DNA of 64,000 nucleotides from Sphingorhabdus profundilacus (GTDB lineage Bacteria > Pseudomonadota > Alphaproteobacteria > Sphingomonadales > Sphingomonadaceae): the NCBI RefSeq assembly GCF_009769755.1, contig NZ_SDWJ01000002.1, positions 930,001 through 994,000 on the forward strand, in the 5' to 3' direction. The translations under genes were made by a program, and so were the position numbers. The notes below the pieces were generated by a model that was not told where the DNA came from, did not search any database, and worked only from the letters and a program-made list of their open reading frames with translations. Positions 45,205-53,652 of this stretch are shown here, in pieces (within the stretch, counting starts at the first letter, position 1; every line of letters starts with the position of its first letter).

Positions 45205-45274
45205 GTGTTTTTACCTTTCCGTTTTTACCTTAACTGTTTTTGACTTTCTTTTTTCGACTTGTCGTTTTTGCCTT
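45205..45274. repeat. Iteron-like array, four copies of NNGTTTTTRMCTT
   Basis: Copies at 45205-45217, 45219-45231, 45234-45246 and 45262-45274 (13 bp each; GTGTTTTTACCTT and close variants). The spacing between the first three is 14-15 bp. On the other strand they read AAGGTAAAAAC. The surrounding 252 bp after the resolvase has no gene. Confidence 0.75.
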
Positions 45275-45377
45275 ACCTAAAGTGTTTTCTATCCTACGAC
45301 TGATACCGGCAGTGTCGCCTGTTGCCATGTACCAGCCGTAGAAACTCAAATTGATTGGGTGAACTTAAACAAGCACC

Positions 45378-45659
45378 TCATGCGGGATGAGGCACGTCTA
45401 AGATGGTCCAGCCACCTTTCAGGGTATAACCACCAAGTCCTTCGATGGTTGCATGAGCAACCGCATCGAGAAGTTGCTGCGGGTCACCTGATTGCTCGAA
45501 CAGAGCCAGCCCTGCCCCGCTATATGAGGGTTCGTAATTATGGATGCTGTGCATCAGTCGTCCTGAAATGATCGATGCCCGGCCGGCAGTTTTCGCAAAG
45601 ATTGCGATCTTAGTTGGCGCCATGCTTTGGTTTTCAATGTCAAAATAATATACGCTCAT
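45378..45659 (-). CDS. 93-residue hypothetical protein
   Basis: A frame from ATG 45659 with mixed composition (YYFDIENQSMAPTKIAIF, LMHSIHNYEPSYSGAGLALF, HATIEGLGGYTLKGGW). It has no membrane segment and no known family. Codon structure looks protein-like. It is 77 bp downstream of the next minus-strand gene and could be in an operon with it. Confidence 0.5.
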   Translation of the reverse strand: MSVYYFDIENQSMAPTKIAIFAKTAGRASIISGRLMHSIHNYEPSYSGAGLALFEQSGDPQQLLDAVAHATIEGLGGYTLKGGWTILDVPHPA

Positions 45660-45736
45660 GATAATCTCGATTTATTGGCTCGCAGAATGTGCATTCAGCG
45701 ACTGGTAGGTAGAATTCTAATGTGGGCGCTAAAGCT

Positions 45737-46018
45737 CTACGGTGCCGTCCAGACAACCCATTCCAAAGCTTCGGTGAGCCAGTGACCTTCTTCCGGGAAG
45801 GGCATACCTACGCCTCTTGTGCGAGCTTTTAGAAATGCTCGTACCGCACGGTTTGGTTTCCAGCCCGGACCGTCATCTACACGCTTAATATCGAATGGGT
45901 CGTCCTTTTGATCGATCAACTTTTTGAAAGACGCATATACGATTACCGCATCATCTGGGTCTCGTGCGAACACATACAATTCTGGAAGCTTTGTTGACTT
46001 CACGTAGAACATTTTCAT
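45737..46018 (-). CDS. 93-residue hypothetical protein
   Basis: Begins MKMFYVKSTKLPELYVFARDP from ATG 46018. Acidic middle region and a Trp-rich end (GHWLTEALEWVVW). Resembles small island proteins of unknown role; family not recognised. It is 158 bp downstream of the three-gene operon on the same strand. Confidence 0.5.
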   Translation of the reverse strand: MKMFYVKSTKLPELYVFARDPDDAVIVYASFKKLIDQKDDPFDIKRVDDGPGWKPNRAVRAFLKARTRGVGMPFPEEGHWLTEALEWVVWTAP

Positions 46019-46176
46019 TTTTCAATCTCACTTCTCGTTTCTGAAGAAACAGAGATAGCTTGACGAAGTTTGGAACGCGGGTGGCTTCGAGTTGGCAAAT
46101 GATTTCAGAGGGAGAAGCGTTGAGCCTCCAAACGGAGCCTTCCGGCACACATGCTACCGTGTAACAATAAAACTTT

Positions 46177-46974
46177 CTAATCGTTAGTCGGACTTAGCCC
46201 GTCCCAGTCAAGCTGAACTGAGGCACGATATTCAGCCGCAGAAATGTCAGCAAAAGTAGTAACAACAAACTCAGGATCGGGATAGGCACCCGAAATCGAT
46301 GCTTTTTTAGTGACGCGGTCGATGGCGTCGCTCCATTCCTTGGGCCACTCTTTAGGTAACGGCCCATCGCACAATATGTAAAATGTTAGGAAGCTTGGTG
46401 CATCCCAATTATCTGTCGAGACGCGTACTTCAACGATAGATTTTGCCAGTTCACCTTGAGCACTCTGCTTTTTGTATTTCTCCGATATCCATTCGGCAAC
46501 TGGCCTGGCCACAGACTCGTTAAATTCGTCGGGAAATGCAAATCGGCCTCGGTGACGCCCAAGCGCGCGGCTAAGCATCAATTGCGACGCGTCGTTTGTA
46601 CAACCACAAAGCCGTTCATTGCCCGCGATAACTTCCTTTTTTACCGTTGCGCAGCTATCGAGATCAATGGCTAAACCTTTTTCCATTAGGCCTGGAACTA
46701 TAATTAGACGCGGCTTTTTATTTCTTAGAATTTGTTCAACTTCATCTGGGTCAACCGGAACCAAGGGAGCGACCTGAACATAAGGGCAATTGGCGATACT
46801 TTTAACAATGTCACATGTTTGGGAAACAATAGCGACGCCGTATTCTGCCAGCAAAAATTCTGCTTTAGTGTGCCCGTTTTCGCGAGCAACTACGACCGGC
46901 AAATGGAAAGGCGTCAGGATGATGTCACCCTGACGCCAGTCGATAAGTAGCGGCTGCTTCGATTCCCCGTTCAA
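46177..46974 (-). CDS. Unrecognised 265-residue protein with SQTCDI motif, third gene of the three-gene operon
   Basis: No family can be named. The N-terminal part has RQGDIILTPFHLPVVVA and VAIVSQTCDIVKSI (motif SQTCDI at 51-56); CGCTNDASQLMLSRALG (Cys123, Cys125) and FAFPDEFNESVARPVAEWI lie in the middle, and a beta-rich C-terminal domain follows. The cysteines could bind a metal. It starts 3 bp after the HTH gene stop, so it is co-transcribed with the two genes upstream. Confidence 0.6.
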   Translation of the reverse strand: MNGESKQPLLIDWRQGDIILTPFHLPVVVARENGHTKAEFLLAEYGVAIVSQTCDIVKSIANCPYVQVAPLVPVDPDEVEQILRNKKPRLIIVPGLMEKGLAIDLDSCATVKKEVIAGNERLCGCTNDASQLMLSRALGRHRGRFAFPDEFNESVARPVAEWISEKYKKQSAQGELAKSIVEVRVSTDNWDAPSFLTFYILCDGPLPKEWPKEWSDAIDRVTKKASISGAYPDPEFVVTTFADISAAEYRASVQLDWDGLSPTND

Positions 46975-46977
46975 TGC

Positions 46978-47514
46978 TTACTCCGTGGTCAACGACCCAA
47001 TGAGTCTATTCTGCCGATGCCGAGGAGGTGTATTATCTGAAATTAGAAGCGGGCCTACGCCACGGTCTATTGTTGATGTACGTCCTATCAACGCATTCCG
47101 AATCTTAAACTTAGGAAGATCAGCCATCGAGCGCACCTGTTCGAGTAAGTCCTGAATTTTCGCTTGATTATTGCCGCGAATTTTCCCGCCTTCTGTCCAG
47201 CTGTGGACCCGAGTACGGCTCACCCCTAGAAGACGAGCGATCTGAGACCACGTAAGGTCCGAAGTCATCTTGAGCTCAATGAGTGCATCCTTCGCGTTGA
47301 TGCCATCTTTTTGCCTTGGGACCATTTGCGTTGAGGGCATTAATAGTTGGTACGCGCTGCCAATTGGTCGAACTTCTGCATTAGCAGGGGTACCAAGAGT
47401 CAGTGCGATACCGCCCAAAAGGCCGGCGACTGGAATTCTTTCGCTTTGAAGTGGCGCTTTCACCCGCACAAAATGTGGCTGGCTCTGATGGTAGCGCAGC
47501 AGCTGTTGAATCAT
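46978..47514 (-). CDS. HTH DNA-binding protein, second gene of the three-gene operon
   Basis: 178 residues. A helix-turn-helix at about 87-110 reads LTWSQIARLLGVSRTRVHSW. The N-terminal 60 residues contain an odd hydrophobic stretch (VAGLLGGIALTLG) that looks like a buried helix or a membrane segment. The start overlaps the TIGR04255-like gene stop by 4 bp. It is a candidate regulator of its own operon. Confidence 0.65.
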   Translation of the reverse strand: MIQQLLRYHQSQPHFVRVKAPLQSERIPVAGLLGGIALTLGTPANAEVRPIGSAYQLLMPSTQMVPRQKDGINAKDALIELKMTSDLTWSQIARLLGVSRTRVHSWTEGGKIRGNNQAKIQDLLEQVRSMADLPKFKIRNALIGRTSTIDRGVGPLLISDNTPPRHRQNRLIGSLTTE

Positions 47515-48293
47515 TCACCTTCTCCATTCGGCATTGCCCAATAGTAAACTGCATGCAGTCTGCTTGCCAGTTTGCGCAATTGCTCTTCGATTGTCTTAGG
47601 GTCGAACTCAATCATATGGCTATTCGCTACATCAATGTCGAGATACCAAACTTTCTTATCTCGAGGACCGAACATTGATGGATCGTATGACGCATTAGGC
47701 GGCATCACGCCGCTCCGCATAATTAACTGACCTTCACTGGCTTCAAATGCCCAAAGTAGATCAGATAGCGTTAGCGCTGAATTCCCAGTAATACTGGTAA
47801 GCTGAGGCGCGCACACTCTCCGAGGATCCTCGTCGCCTTCAACTTCTGCCGTATTCAGGTAACGGACGCCCAGTCGCTGCACATGTGATGGGCCTATTGT
47901 TGATTGCAGGGCGTGGACTAACATACTCAAGCGCTCTACAAATTTTGGCCAACTGGAATAACCTGCACGATTACCTTCTAAAGAGAGAGAATCTTGTGTA
48001 AGTGCCACAGTCCAATTTCGGTCAATGTCTCGGTACAACCATTTGCGACGGTCCTCCTGGTCAGATCGAACACCAGCCTCACTTACATGCACATTCAAAA
48101 AGGTATCAATGGTATCCTCGAGTAAGGGATAATCCCGCCGGATGGCTTCCTGAAATGCAGCTGCAAGCTCGCCTCCTTTTACGCTTAACTGCGAGACAGG
48201 GGTGAACGATATAACCGCAATCGCACGCTCAAGCAGTGTCCGTCCTTTAAACGCCGGACGCGACGGGTCATCGTGTAGTGGGATGTCTACCAT
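47511..48293 (-). CDS. TIGR04255-family protein, first gene of the three-gene operon
   Basis: 260 residues. The pattern LERAIAVISFTPVSQLSV, VQRLGVRYLNTAEVEGD and the C-terminal helix IEEQLRKLASRLHAVYYWAM matches the sporadically distributed TIGR04255 family. Its biochemical role is unknown; the family is scattered in bacteria and frequent in mobile regions. It heads the operon and lies 365 bp from the tRNA-Glu attachment site. Confidence 0.7.
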   Translation of the reverse strand: MVDIPLHDDPSRPAFKGRTLLERAIAVISFTPVSQLSVKGGELAAAFQEAIRRDYPLLEDTIDTFLNVHVSEAGVRSDQEDRRKWLYRDIDRNWTVALTQDSLSLEGNRAGYSSWPKFVERLSMLVHALQSTIGPSHVQRLGVRYLNTAEVEGDEDPRRVCAPQLTSITGNSALTLSDLLWAFEASEGQLIMRSGVMPPNASYDPSMFGPRDKKVWYLDIDVANSHMIEFDPKTIEEQLRKLASRLHAVYYWAMPNGEGE

Positions 48294-48311
48294 AAGTCTG
48301 TCCTAATTCGC

Positions 48312-48333
48312 TAGTGTAAAGTTAGTGTAAACT
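48312..48333 (-). promoter_or_regulatory. 11-bp tandem repeat upstream of the three-gene operon
   Basis: TAGTGTAAAGT (48312-48322) followed directly by TAGTGTAAACT (48323-48333), one mismatch and one helical turn apart, 18-40 bp upstream of the TIGR04255-like start. A likely operator for the operon's own HTH protein. Confidence 0.65.
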
Positions 48334-48581
48334 TTAGCAGCAAAGTTGCATTATGAGAAAACAATAAATCTTGCAAGTGCGTATGGGAAGCTGGGGTGGA
48401 TTGGCTTGATGGAGCTCTGGGCCGAGCAAATTACAATGAAAAGTGTAGAGACTTATCCGATGTAACATGCAGGAAAACGTCGATTTGAAAAAGTGGTCAG
48501 TGAGACATGTCTCCAACCGAGGGCACAAATTAACCCGGCCACCTATGACTGTCGGTTCGCTGTGAAACAATTGCCAGCAAT

Positions 48582-48620
48582 CTGTGATACATTGCTGTGA
48601 TACATTGCTGTGATACAATG
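48582..48620. repeat. Three tandem 13-bp direct repeats CTGTGATACATTG beside attR
   Basis: Units at 48582-48594, 48595-48607 and 48608-48620 (the last with one mismatch), 38 bp from the att core. A related TGTGAAACAATTG lies at 48561. Candidate arm-type binding sites for the integrase or an excisionase. Confidence 0.8.
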
Positions 48621-48658
48621 GTGCAAGCTACCACCGTAAGTCGTTGATATTATAGACT

Positions 48659-48676
48659 TGGTGACCCCTACGGGAA
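48659..48676. other. attR: att core within the 3' end of tRNA-Glu
   Basis: TGGTGACCCCTACGGGAA, identical to the left copy at 27180-27197. The tRNA gene is intact on this side. Confidence 0.88.
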
Positions 48677-48733
48677 TCGAACCCGTGTTTCAGCCGTGAA
48701 AGGGCCGCGTCCTAACCGCTAGACGAAGGGGCC
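48659..48733 (-). tRNA. tRNA-Glu (UUC)
   Basis: On the minus strand the gene starts GGCCCCTTCGTCTAGCGGTT and ends with the encoded CCA. The acceptor stem pairs GGCCCCT with AGGGGTC; the anticodon loop CTTTCAC gives UUC; the T-loop GGTTCGATTC is canonical. The 3' end is the integration site of the island. Confidence 0.97.
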
Positions 48734-48799
48734 AATCGCTTGGCGAGCCGCGCCTTTACGGATTCGATTTGCCTAGGTCAAGCCCAACATGACGCAAAT

Positions 48800-50566
48800 T
48801 CAGTCTGCAAAGGCGATATCGTCGATATGGAGCTCGGCCTTGGGTGTCGATCCCCAATCATCGACTTTCGCGCGGCCAGTAATCCAGTATTTTTGTCCGC
48901 GTTTACCGTGCAGCAATTGTTGCCCCAGCAGGCTTTCACCTTGCCGGAATGCCATCGCCTTGAACGATGCCCCATCGTCCCCCGAAACGATCGCGCGCAC
49001 ATGGTCTTTGCCGACGATATCACATTTTATGATGCGAACAGGACCCGTCACAATCCGGGGTCCGGGCCAGCCCATGCCATATGGACCAGCAGCTTCCATG
49101 GCGTCGATGAAGGCCGGGTTCAGTCCGTGCGGGGACAATAGGGCATCGATCAGGACGGCGTTGCTAGAAGATGCACGTGCGACATCTGCCTCCAGACGCT
49201 GATCGAGCCAATCGGAAAGCGCTTCGATATTTTCCGCCTTCACAGTCAATCCTGCCGCCATCGCGTGTCCGCCGCCAGCCTCCAGTAATCCTGCCTCCCG
49301 CGCGGATATGATTGCCGCGCCCAAATCGACCCCGCCTATGGAGCGCCCGGACCCTTTGCCAGTTCCATTTTCGTCCAAAGCAATGATGATCGATGGCTTG
49401 CCTGTTTTCTCCTTGATCCGCCCTGCAACAATACCAATGACTCCCGGGTGCCACCCTTGACCCGCCAGCAAAACAACTGCCTTGTTATGCTGTCCCTGTA
49501 TCATGGACTCTGCTTCGTCCTGGACAGCCGATTCAATGGCCCGCCGTTCTTCGTTCAATCGGTTCAGTTCCGACGCGATGGTGCGCGCCTCATCACGGTC
49601 CTCTGTCGTCAGCAAACGGACGCCAAGATCAGACTTGCCGACCCTGCCACCAGCGTTAATCCGGGGCCCCAAAGCAAAGCCAAGGTCGGAGCAGACCGGA
49701 GCACGATTGAGGCGGCTGGCCTCGATCAGGGCGGCAAGGCCGATATTGCGCCGACCAGCCATGACCTTTAACCCTTGGGCGACAAAGGCCCGGTTCAGCC
49801 CGCGCAGTTGCGCGACATCGGCCACTGTCCCAAGCGCTACAATATCCAATAGCTCGATCAACTTGGGTTCCGCCCGCCTTTCAAAAAATCCGCGAAGGCG
49901 CAAAACGCGAACGACGGCGGCGGCCAAAAGAAAGGCAACCCCGACCGCGGCGAGGTGCCCGTGGGATGCGGCTTCATCGCATTCGTCCAGTCGATTGGGA
50001 TTGACCAATGCGAAAGCGGCAGGAAGCTGCACGGCACATTTGTGATGATCGACCACGATTACTTCAAGTCCGGCCGCTTTGGCTTGGGCCAAGGCATCAT
50101 ATGCCATCGCACCGCAATCAACGGTAACAATGAGGCGGCTACCGTCTGCGCCGATCCGCACCAGGGCTTCGCCAGAGGGTCCATAACCTTCCATCAGGCG
50201 ATCAGGAATATAGTGGCCGGCCGCCAACCCCAAATCACGAAGCAGGCGGATTAACAGGGCGGCGCTGGTTGCGCCATCGACGTCATAATCGCCATATATA
50301 GTGACCTGTTCCTGTGCCTCGACGGCATCTGCCAGCCGTTCCGCCGCGATATCCATATCACTGAAAATTGAAGGATCGGGCATGAAGCCGCGAATAGTCG
50401 GTTCGCGGTGACGCTCGATATCGTCGCGCGGGACGCCGCGCGCCATTAACAATTGCGTGACAAGGTCATCGGGTTGAAAACCGGGGTCGCGGGCATCGAC
50501 ATCACCGCTGCGCCATTGCCAGCGTTGCCCGAGTATCGAATGCGTGATGTTGAGAACAGTTGACAT
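48800..50566 (-). CDS. recJ: Single-stranded-DNA-specific exonuclease RecJ
   Basis: 588 residues. DHH phosphoesterase motifs: YGDYDVDGATSAAL near residue 93, VDCGAMAYDAL, VVDHHKCA and DIVALGTVADVAQL, followed by the DHHA1 domain GGGHAMAAGLTV and an OB-fold end. It degrades single-stranded DNA 5'-3' in recombination and repair. Housekeeping gene right of the tRNA. Confidence 0.96.
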   Translation of the reverse strand: MSTVLNITHSILGQRWQWRSGDVDARDPGFQPDDLVTQLLMARGVPRDDIERHREPTIRGFMPDPSIFSDMDIAAERLADAVEAQEQVTIYGDYDVDGATSAALLIRLLRDLGLAAGHYIPDRLMEGYGPSGEALVRIGADGSRLIVTVDCGAMAYDALAQAKAAGLEVIVVDHHKCAVQLPAAFALVNPNRLDECDEAASHGHLAAVGVAFLLAAAVVRVLRLRGFFERRAEPKLIELLDIVALGTVADVAQLRGLNRAFVAQGLKVMAGRRNIGLAALIEASRLNRAPVCSDLGFALGPRINAGGRVGKSDLGVRLLTTEDRDEARTIASELNRLNEERRAIESAVQDEAESMIQGQHNKAVVLLAGQGWHPGVIGIVAGRIKEKTGKPSIIIALDENGTGKGSGRSIGGVDLGAAIISAREAGLLEAGGGHAMAAGLTVKAENIEALSDWLDQRLEADVARASSSNAVLIDALLSPHGLNPAFIDAMEAAGPYGMGWPGPRIVTGPVRIIKCDIVGKDHVRAIVSGDDGASFKAMAFRQGESLLGQQLLHGKRGQKYWITGRAKVDDWGSTPKAELHIDDIAFAD

Positions 50567-50607
50567 GGACCTTCCCTATGCGGGGTTGCCAATGCTAGCA
50601 AGACGAC

Positions 50608-51099
50608 ATGAAAAGGCTGCTCATCATCTGGCATAGCCAAACCGGCGGATCGAAAGCTTTGGCGCAGGCGGCTGCTGAAGGTGCGGCTGCTTTTGACGCG
50701 ATAGAGGCAAAATTGCTGTTTGCTGACGCAGCACAACCTGCACAAATGCTTCAATCAGATGCATATCTATTTGTTTTTCCAGAAAATCTGGCGGCCATCA
50801 GCGGTGTGATGAAGGCGTTTTTCGACCGGTGTTATTATCCGTGCCTCGGCAAGATTGAGGGGCGGCCTTATGCTATAATTGTGTGCGCCGGTTCCGACGG
50901 TAGCAATGCCGCGAGGCAAGCCGAGCGGATCGCAACCGGATGGCGGCTCAAGAAAGTCGCGGACCCGTTGATAGTTTGCACCAACGCGCAAACCGAAGCC
51001 GCGATATTAGGCTCCAAGACGATTTCCCCGGATGAGTTACGCAAAGCCGTTGATACCGGCGCACATATTGCGGCCGGAGTCGCCTTGGGAATTTTCTAA
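50608..51099 (+). CDS. Flavodoxin-like NAD(P)H-dependent oxidoreductase
   Basis: 163 residues. The FMN-binding P-loop is IIWHSQTGGSKALA at the N-terminus, and SDAYLFVFPENLAAISGVMKAFFDRCYYP is the second FMN segment. Likely a small flavoprotein reductase; partner unknown. Divergent from recJ and overlapping the glpX stop by 4 bp. Confidence 0.85.
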   Translation: MKRLLIIWHSQTGGSKALAQAAAEGAAAFDAIEAKLLFADAAQPAQMLQSDAYLFVFPENLAAISGVMKAFFDRCYYPCLGKIEGRPYAIIVCAGSDGSNAARQAERIATGWRLKKVADPLIVCTNAQTEAAILGSKTISPDELRKAVDTGAHIAAGVALGIF

Positions 51100-52079
51100 C
51101 CTGGGATATTCCCCCGGCCATGTTCGCTCTTCACCCGGCGGACCGTACCGCTTGAGGCCCGCATCACGATGGTTTCGGTCGTAACACGACCATCTCTGAG
51201 TGTTTTCACGCCGTCAAGCAACGATCCGTCAGTCACGCCGGTCGCTGCAAATATGCAATCGCCTTTGGCCAATTCTTCAAGATCATATATCTTGTCCAGA
51301 TCTTCGATACCCCATTTGCGGGCACGTTTGCGTTCATCATCATTTCGGAACAGCAAGCGACCCTTGAACTGACCACCGACGCAGCGCAGCGCAGCCGCAG
51401 CCAGCACACCTTCCGGGGCGCCGCCGGTACCCATATAAATATCGACCGTGGTATCAGGATTTGCGGTTGCGATAACGCCCGCGACATCGCCATCAGGGAT
51501 CAACATGACACCGCAACCCAGCGCACGCAGTTCGGCGATCAGTTTTTCATGTCGTGGGCGGTCAAGGACGCAGACGATCAGTTCGCTGGGTTGAACGCCT
51601 TTTTCATTCGCAACGGCCGTTACATTTTGCGTGACTGTCCGGTCCAGGTTGACAATATCCTTGGAATAGCCGGGGCCAACCGCAATTTTGTCCATATAGA
51701 CATCGGGTGCATTCAAAAGATTGCCCTCTTCGGCAACCGCCAGCACGGCAAGCGCATTTGGACCGGCCTTTGCAGTAATCGTCGTCCCCTCAAGCGGGTC
51801 CAGCGCAATATCGATGCGCGGGCCTTTGCCAATGGCCGATCCAACCTTTTCGCCGATGAAAAGCATCGGCGCCTCGTCCCGTTCGCCTTCGCCGATGACG
51901 ACAGTACCGTCCATATATAGCCCGTTCAGGGCAGCGCGCATCGCCTCGACGGCTGCAGCGTCGGCGGCCTTTTCATCGCCCCGTCCGATAAGCTTTGCAG
52001 CCGCTATCGCCGCTGCTTCTGTTACGCGGACCATTTCGAGGACGAGCACTCGGTCGAGGATTTGGCTTGCTGCCGTCAT
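51096..52079 (-). CDS. glpX: Class II fructose-1,6-bisphosphatase
   Basis: 327 residues, the usual length. Typical segments are GRGDEKAADAAAVEAM, GEGERDEAPMLFIGE, DIALDPLEGTTITAK (metal site DPxEGT) and GTGGAPEGVLAAAALR. It hydrolyses fructose-1,6-bisphosphate in gluconeogenesis. The gene order hom-glpX-recJ on the minus strand is common in sphingomonads. Confidence 0.96.
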   Translation of the reverse strand: MTAASQILDRVLVLEMVRVTEAAAIAAAKLIGRGDEKAADAAAVEAMRAALNGLYMDGTVVIGEGERDEAPMLFIGEKVGSAIGKGPRIDIALDPLEGTTITAKAGPNALAVLAVAEEGNLLNAPDVYMDKIAVGPGYSKDIVNLDRTVTQNVTAVANEKGVQPSELIVCVLDRPRHEKLIAELRALGCGVMLIPDGDVAGVIATANPDTTVDIYMGTGGAPEGVLAAAALRCVGGQFKGRLLFRNDDERKRARKWGIEDLDKIYDLEELAKGDCIFAATGVTDGSLLDGVKTLRDGRVTTETIVMRASSGTVRRVKSEHGRGNIPG

Positions 52080-52232
52080 TGGGTGTTCCTAGCTATTTTA
52101 AGTTCACGGTTCGTGTTGAATGCATGTCCAGCGTCGGGCATTGGCAGGTCGGGATTGCATTTTCGTTAAGCACGGCCCCAACAAATGTCGAGCTTGCTTG
52201 TCGGCGCGCTGGTAAATTAACTGCATATTGGT

Positions 52233-53537
52233 TCATTCTTCCAATATGTGCATGACCATCGGTTCGCCCATCAGGCTGTCCGACGTTGAGAGCGTTTCGA
52301 GTGTATCATCTATTGCGAGTTCTGGGCCGGCATGCGTTACCATGGCGATCAGAGCGGATCCATCATCGCTGGTTTCTGTCTGGATCAGGCTTTCAATGGA
52401 TAAGCCTGCATCCCGCATGGCGGCTGTGATTTCAGCTAGCACGCCGACACGGTCAGCAACAATCATACGAACATAGGTTTTTCCGACACGATGGGCGGAG
52501 GCCGCACGCGGCAGTTTTTCCAGTTTGGACGAGGGCATTGAGAAAGCGGGGCCAGTTTCCTTGCGGGCAATGTCCACAAGATCGGCGACCACAGCCGATG
52601 CCGTAGGCCGGTCGCCTGCGCCTGCCCCTTGGAACAGCAGGCGGCCGGAAAAATTGCCTTCGGCCACGACGGCATTGGTCGCGCCTATAACATGGGCGAG
52701 CGGATGTGTAAGCGGAACAAGGCAGGGCTGGACACGCTGGAAAATTTCCGCAGAGCCATTTTCGCCATCAATTTCGGCAAGCCCGATAAGGCGTATGCGA
52801 TAGCCCAGCGCTTTGGCCTGTGCGATGTCGGCGGCAAGGATTTTCCGGATACCGCGGGCTTCCACGCCGCCAAAATCAATTTGCGACCCAAAACTCAAAG
52901 ATGCCAGGATCGACAATTTATGGGCCGCATCAATACCATCAATGTCGAAACCGGGGTCAGCCTCGGCAAATCCTTTGGCTTGGGCATCCGACAGCACGTC
53001 GGTAAAATCCAGGCCTTCTTTTTCCATTGTTGATAGGATGAAGTTGCAAGTGCCGTTCAATATTCCGTAGACCCGGTCGATCCGGTTTGCTGCGGCCCCA
53101 TCGCGCAACCCTTGTATCACGGGAATACCGCCTGCCACCGCTGCTTCGAATTTCAGCGCGGCGCTTTTGCTCTCGGCGAGTGCTGCAAGTTCGGCGCCGT
53201 GATGCGCGATCATCGCCTTGTTTGCAGTGACCAATGCCCGCCCGTTAGAGAGAGTTTCGCGCGCCAGGGTAAGTGCCGGGCCGTCCGAGCCGCCAACCAG
53301 TTCGACGACGACATCAATGTCGCTTGCGGTCGCCAGCTCCCCCATATCGTCCACCCAGCGATAGGGAGACAGATCTACCCCCCGGTTTTTTGAACGGTCG
53401 CGGGCTGTCACCGCGACAATTTCAATCGCCCGCCCCGAACGCCTTGCAATGAGCGCGCTGTTCTCCTCAATCAACTGGATAACGCCGGTGCCTACAGTGC
53501 CAAGTCCAGCGAGCGCAATACGAAGAGGGGAGGACAT
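52233..53537 (-). CDS. hom: Homoserine dehydrogenase
   Basis: 434 residues from ATG 53537 (MSSPLRIALAGLGTVGTG); an upstream in-frame Met is rejected. The NAD(P) domain has GLGTVGTGV, ELVGGSDGPALTLARE and VTANKAMIAHHGAEL; the catalytic domain has GILNGTCNFILSTM and AEADPGFDIDGIDAAHK; a C-terminal ACT domain ends ESLIQTETSDD. It reduces aspartate semialdehyde to homoserine in Met/Thr synthesis. Confidence 0.96.
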   Translation of the reverse strand: MSSPLRIALAGLGTVGTGVIQLIEENSALIARRSGRAIEIVAVTARDRSKNRGVDLSPYRWVDDMGELATASDIDVVVELVGGSDGPALTLARETLSNGRALVTANKAMIAHHGAELAALAESKSAALKFEAAVAGGIPVIQGLRDGAAANRIDRVYGILNGTCNFILSTMEKEGLDFTDVLSDAQAKGFAEADPGFDIDGIDAAHKLSILASLSFGSQIDFGGVEARGIRKILAADIAQAKALGYRIRLIGLAEIDGENGSAEIFQRVQPCLVPLTHPLAHVIGATNAVVAEGNFSGRLLFQGAGAGDRPTASAVVADLVDIARKETGPAFSMPSSKLEKLPRAASAHRVGKTYVRMIVADRVGVLAEITAAMRDAGLSIESLIQTETSDDGSALIAMVTHAGPELAIDDTLETLSTSDSLMGEPMVMHILEE

Positions 53538-53652
53538 AATGGTAATCAGGCTTTCTGCTAAAATGCGAGCATTGCGCGTGCGCTTAGGCGTTTCGAGCAG
53601 GAAATACCAGCCCAAGCTTGCCGCAAAGTTAGCAGCGCCTTATAGGCGGCCC

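Larger units (their letters stand above)
48294..48658. other. Right end of the island: gap with repeats and the attR flank
   Basis: No gene. It contains the 11-bp tandem operator, a palindrome GAGACATGTCTC at 48502-48513 and three 13-bp direct repeats at 48582-48620. The last stretch borders the tRNA-Glu gene. Confidence 0.6.
27180..48676. mobile_element. Integrative genomic island inserted at tRNA-Glu (about 21.5 kb)
   Basis: Bounded by the 18-bp tRNA-Glu-derived direct repeat at 27180-27197 and 48659-48676. A tyrosine recombinase gene lies next to the left repeat and reads inward. The interior holds an HUH-like protein, a bufferin operon, a LysR-controlled detoxification-type cluster, a serine resolvase with res-like sites, repeat arrays and a three-gene operon of unknown function. 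The flanks are EPS genes on the left and housekeeping genes (recJ onward) on the right. No conjugation genes are visible, so it would need helpers to transfer. Confidence 0.85.

Noticed and set aside
45205-45274. CRISPR array
   Set aside because: 13-bp units with almost no spacers and no cas genes nearby.
48582-48620. CRISPR array or microsatellite gene
   Set aside because: Direct tandem without spacers, and no open frame with protein features over it.
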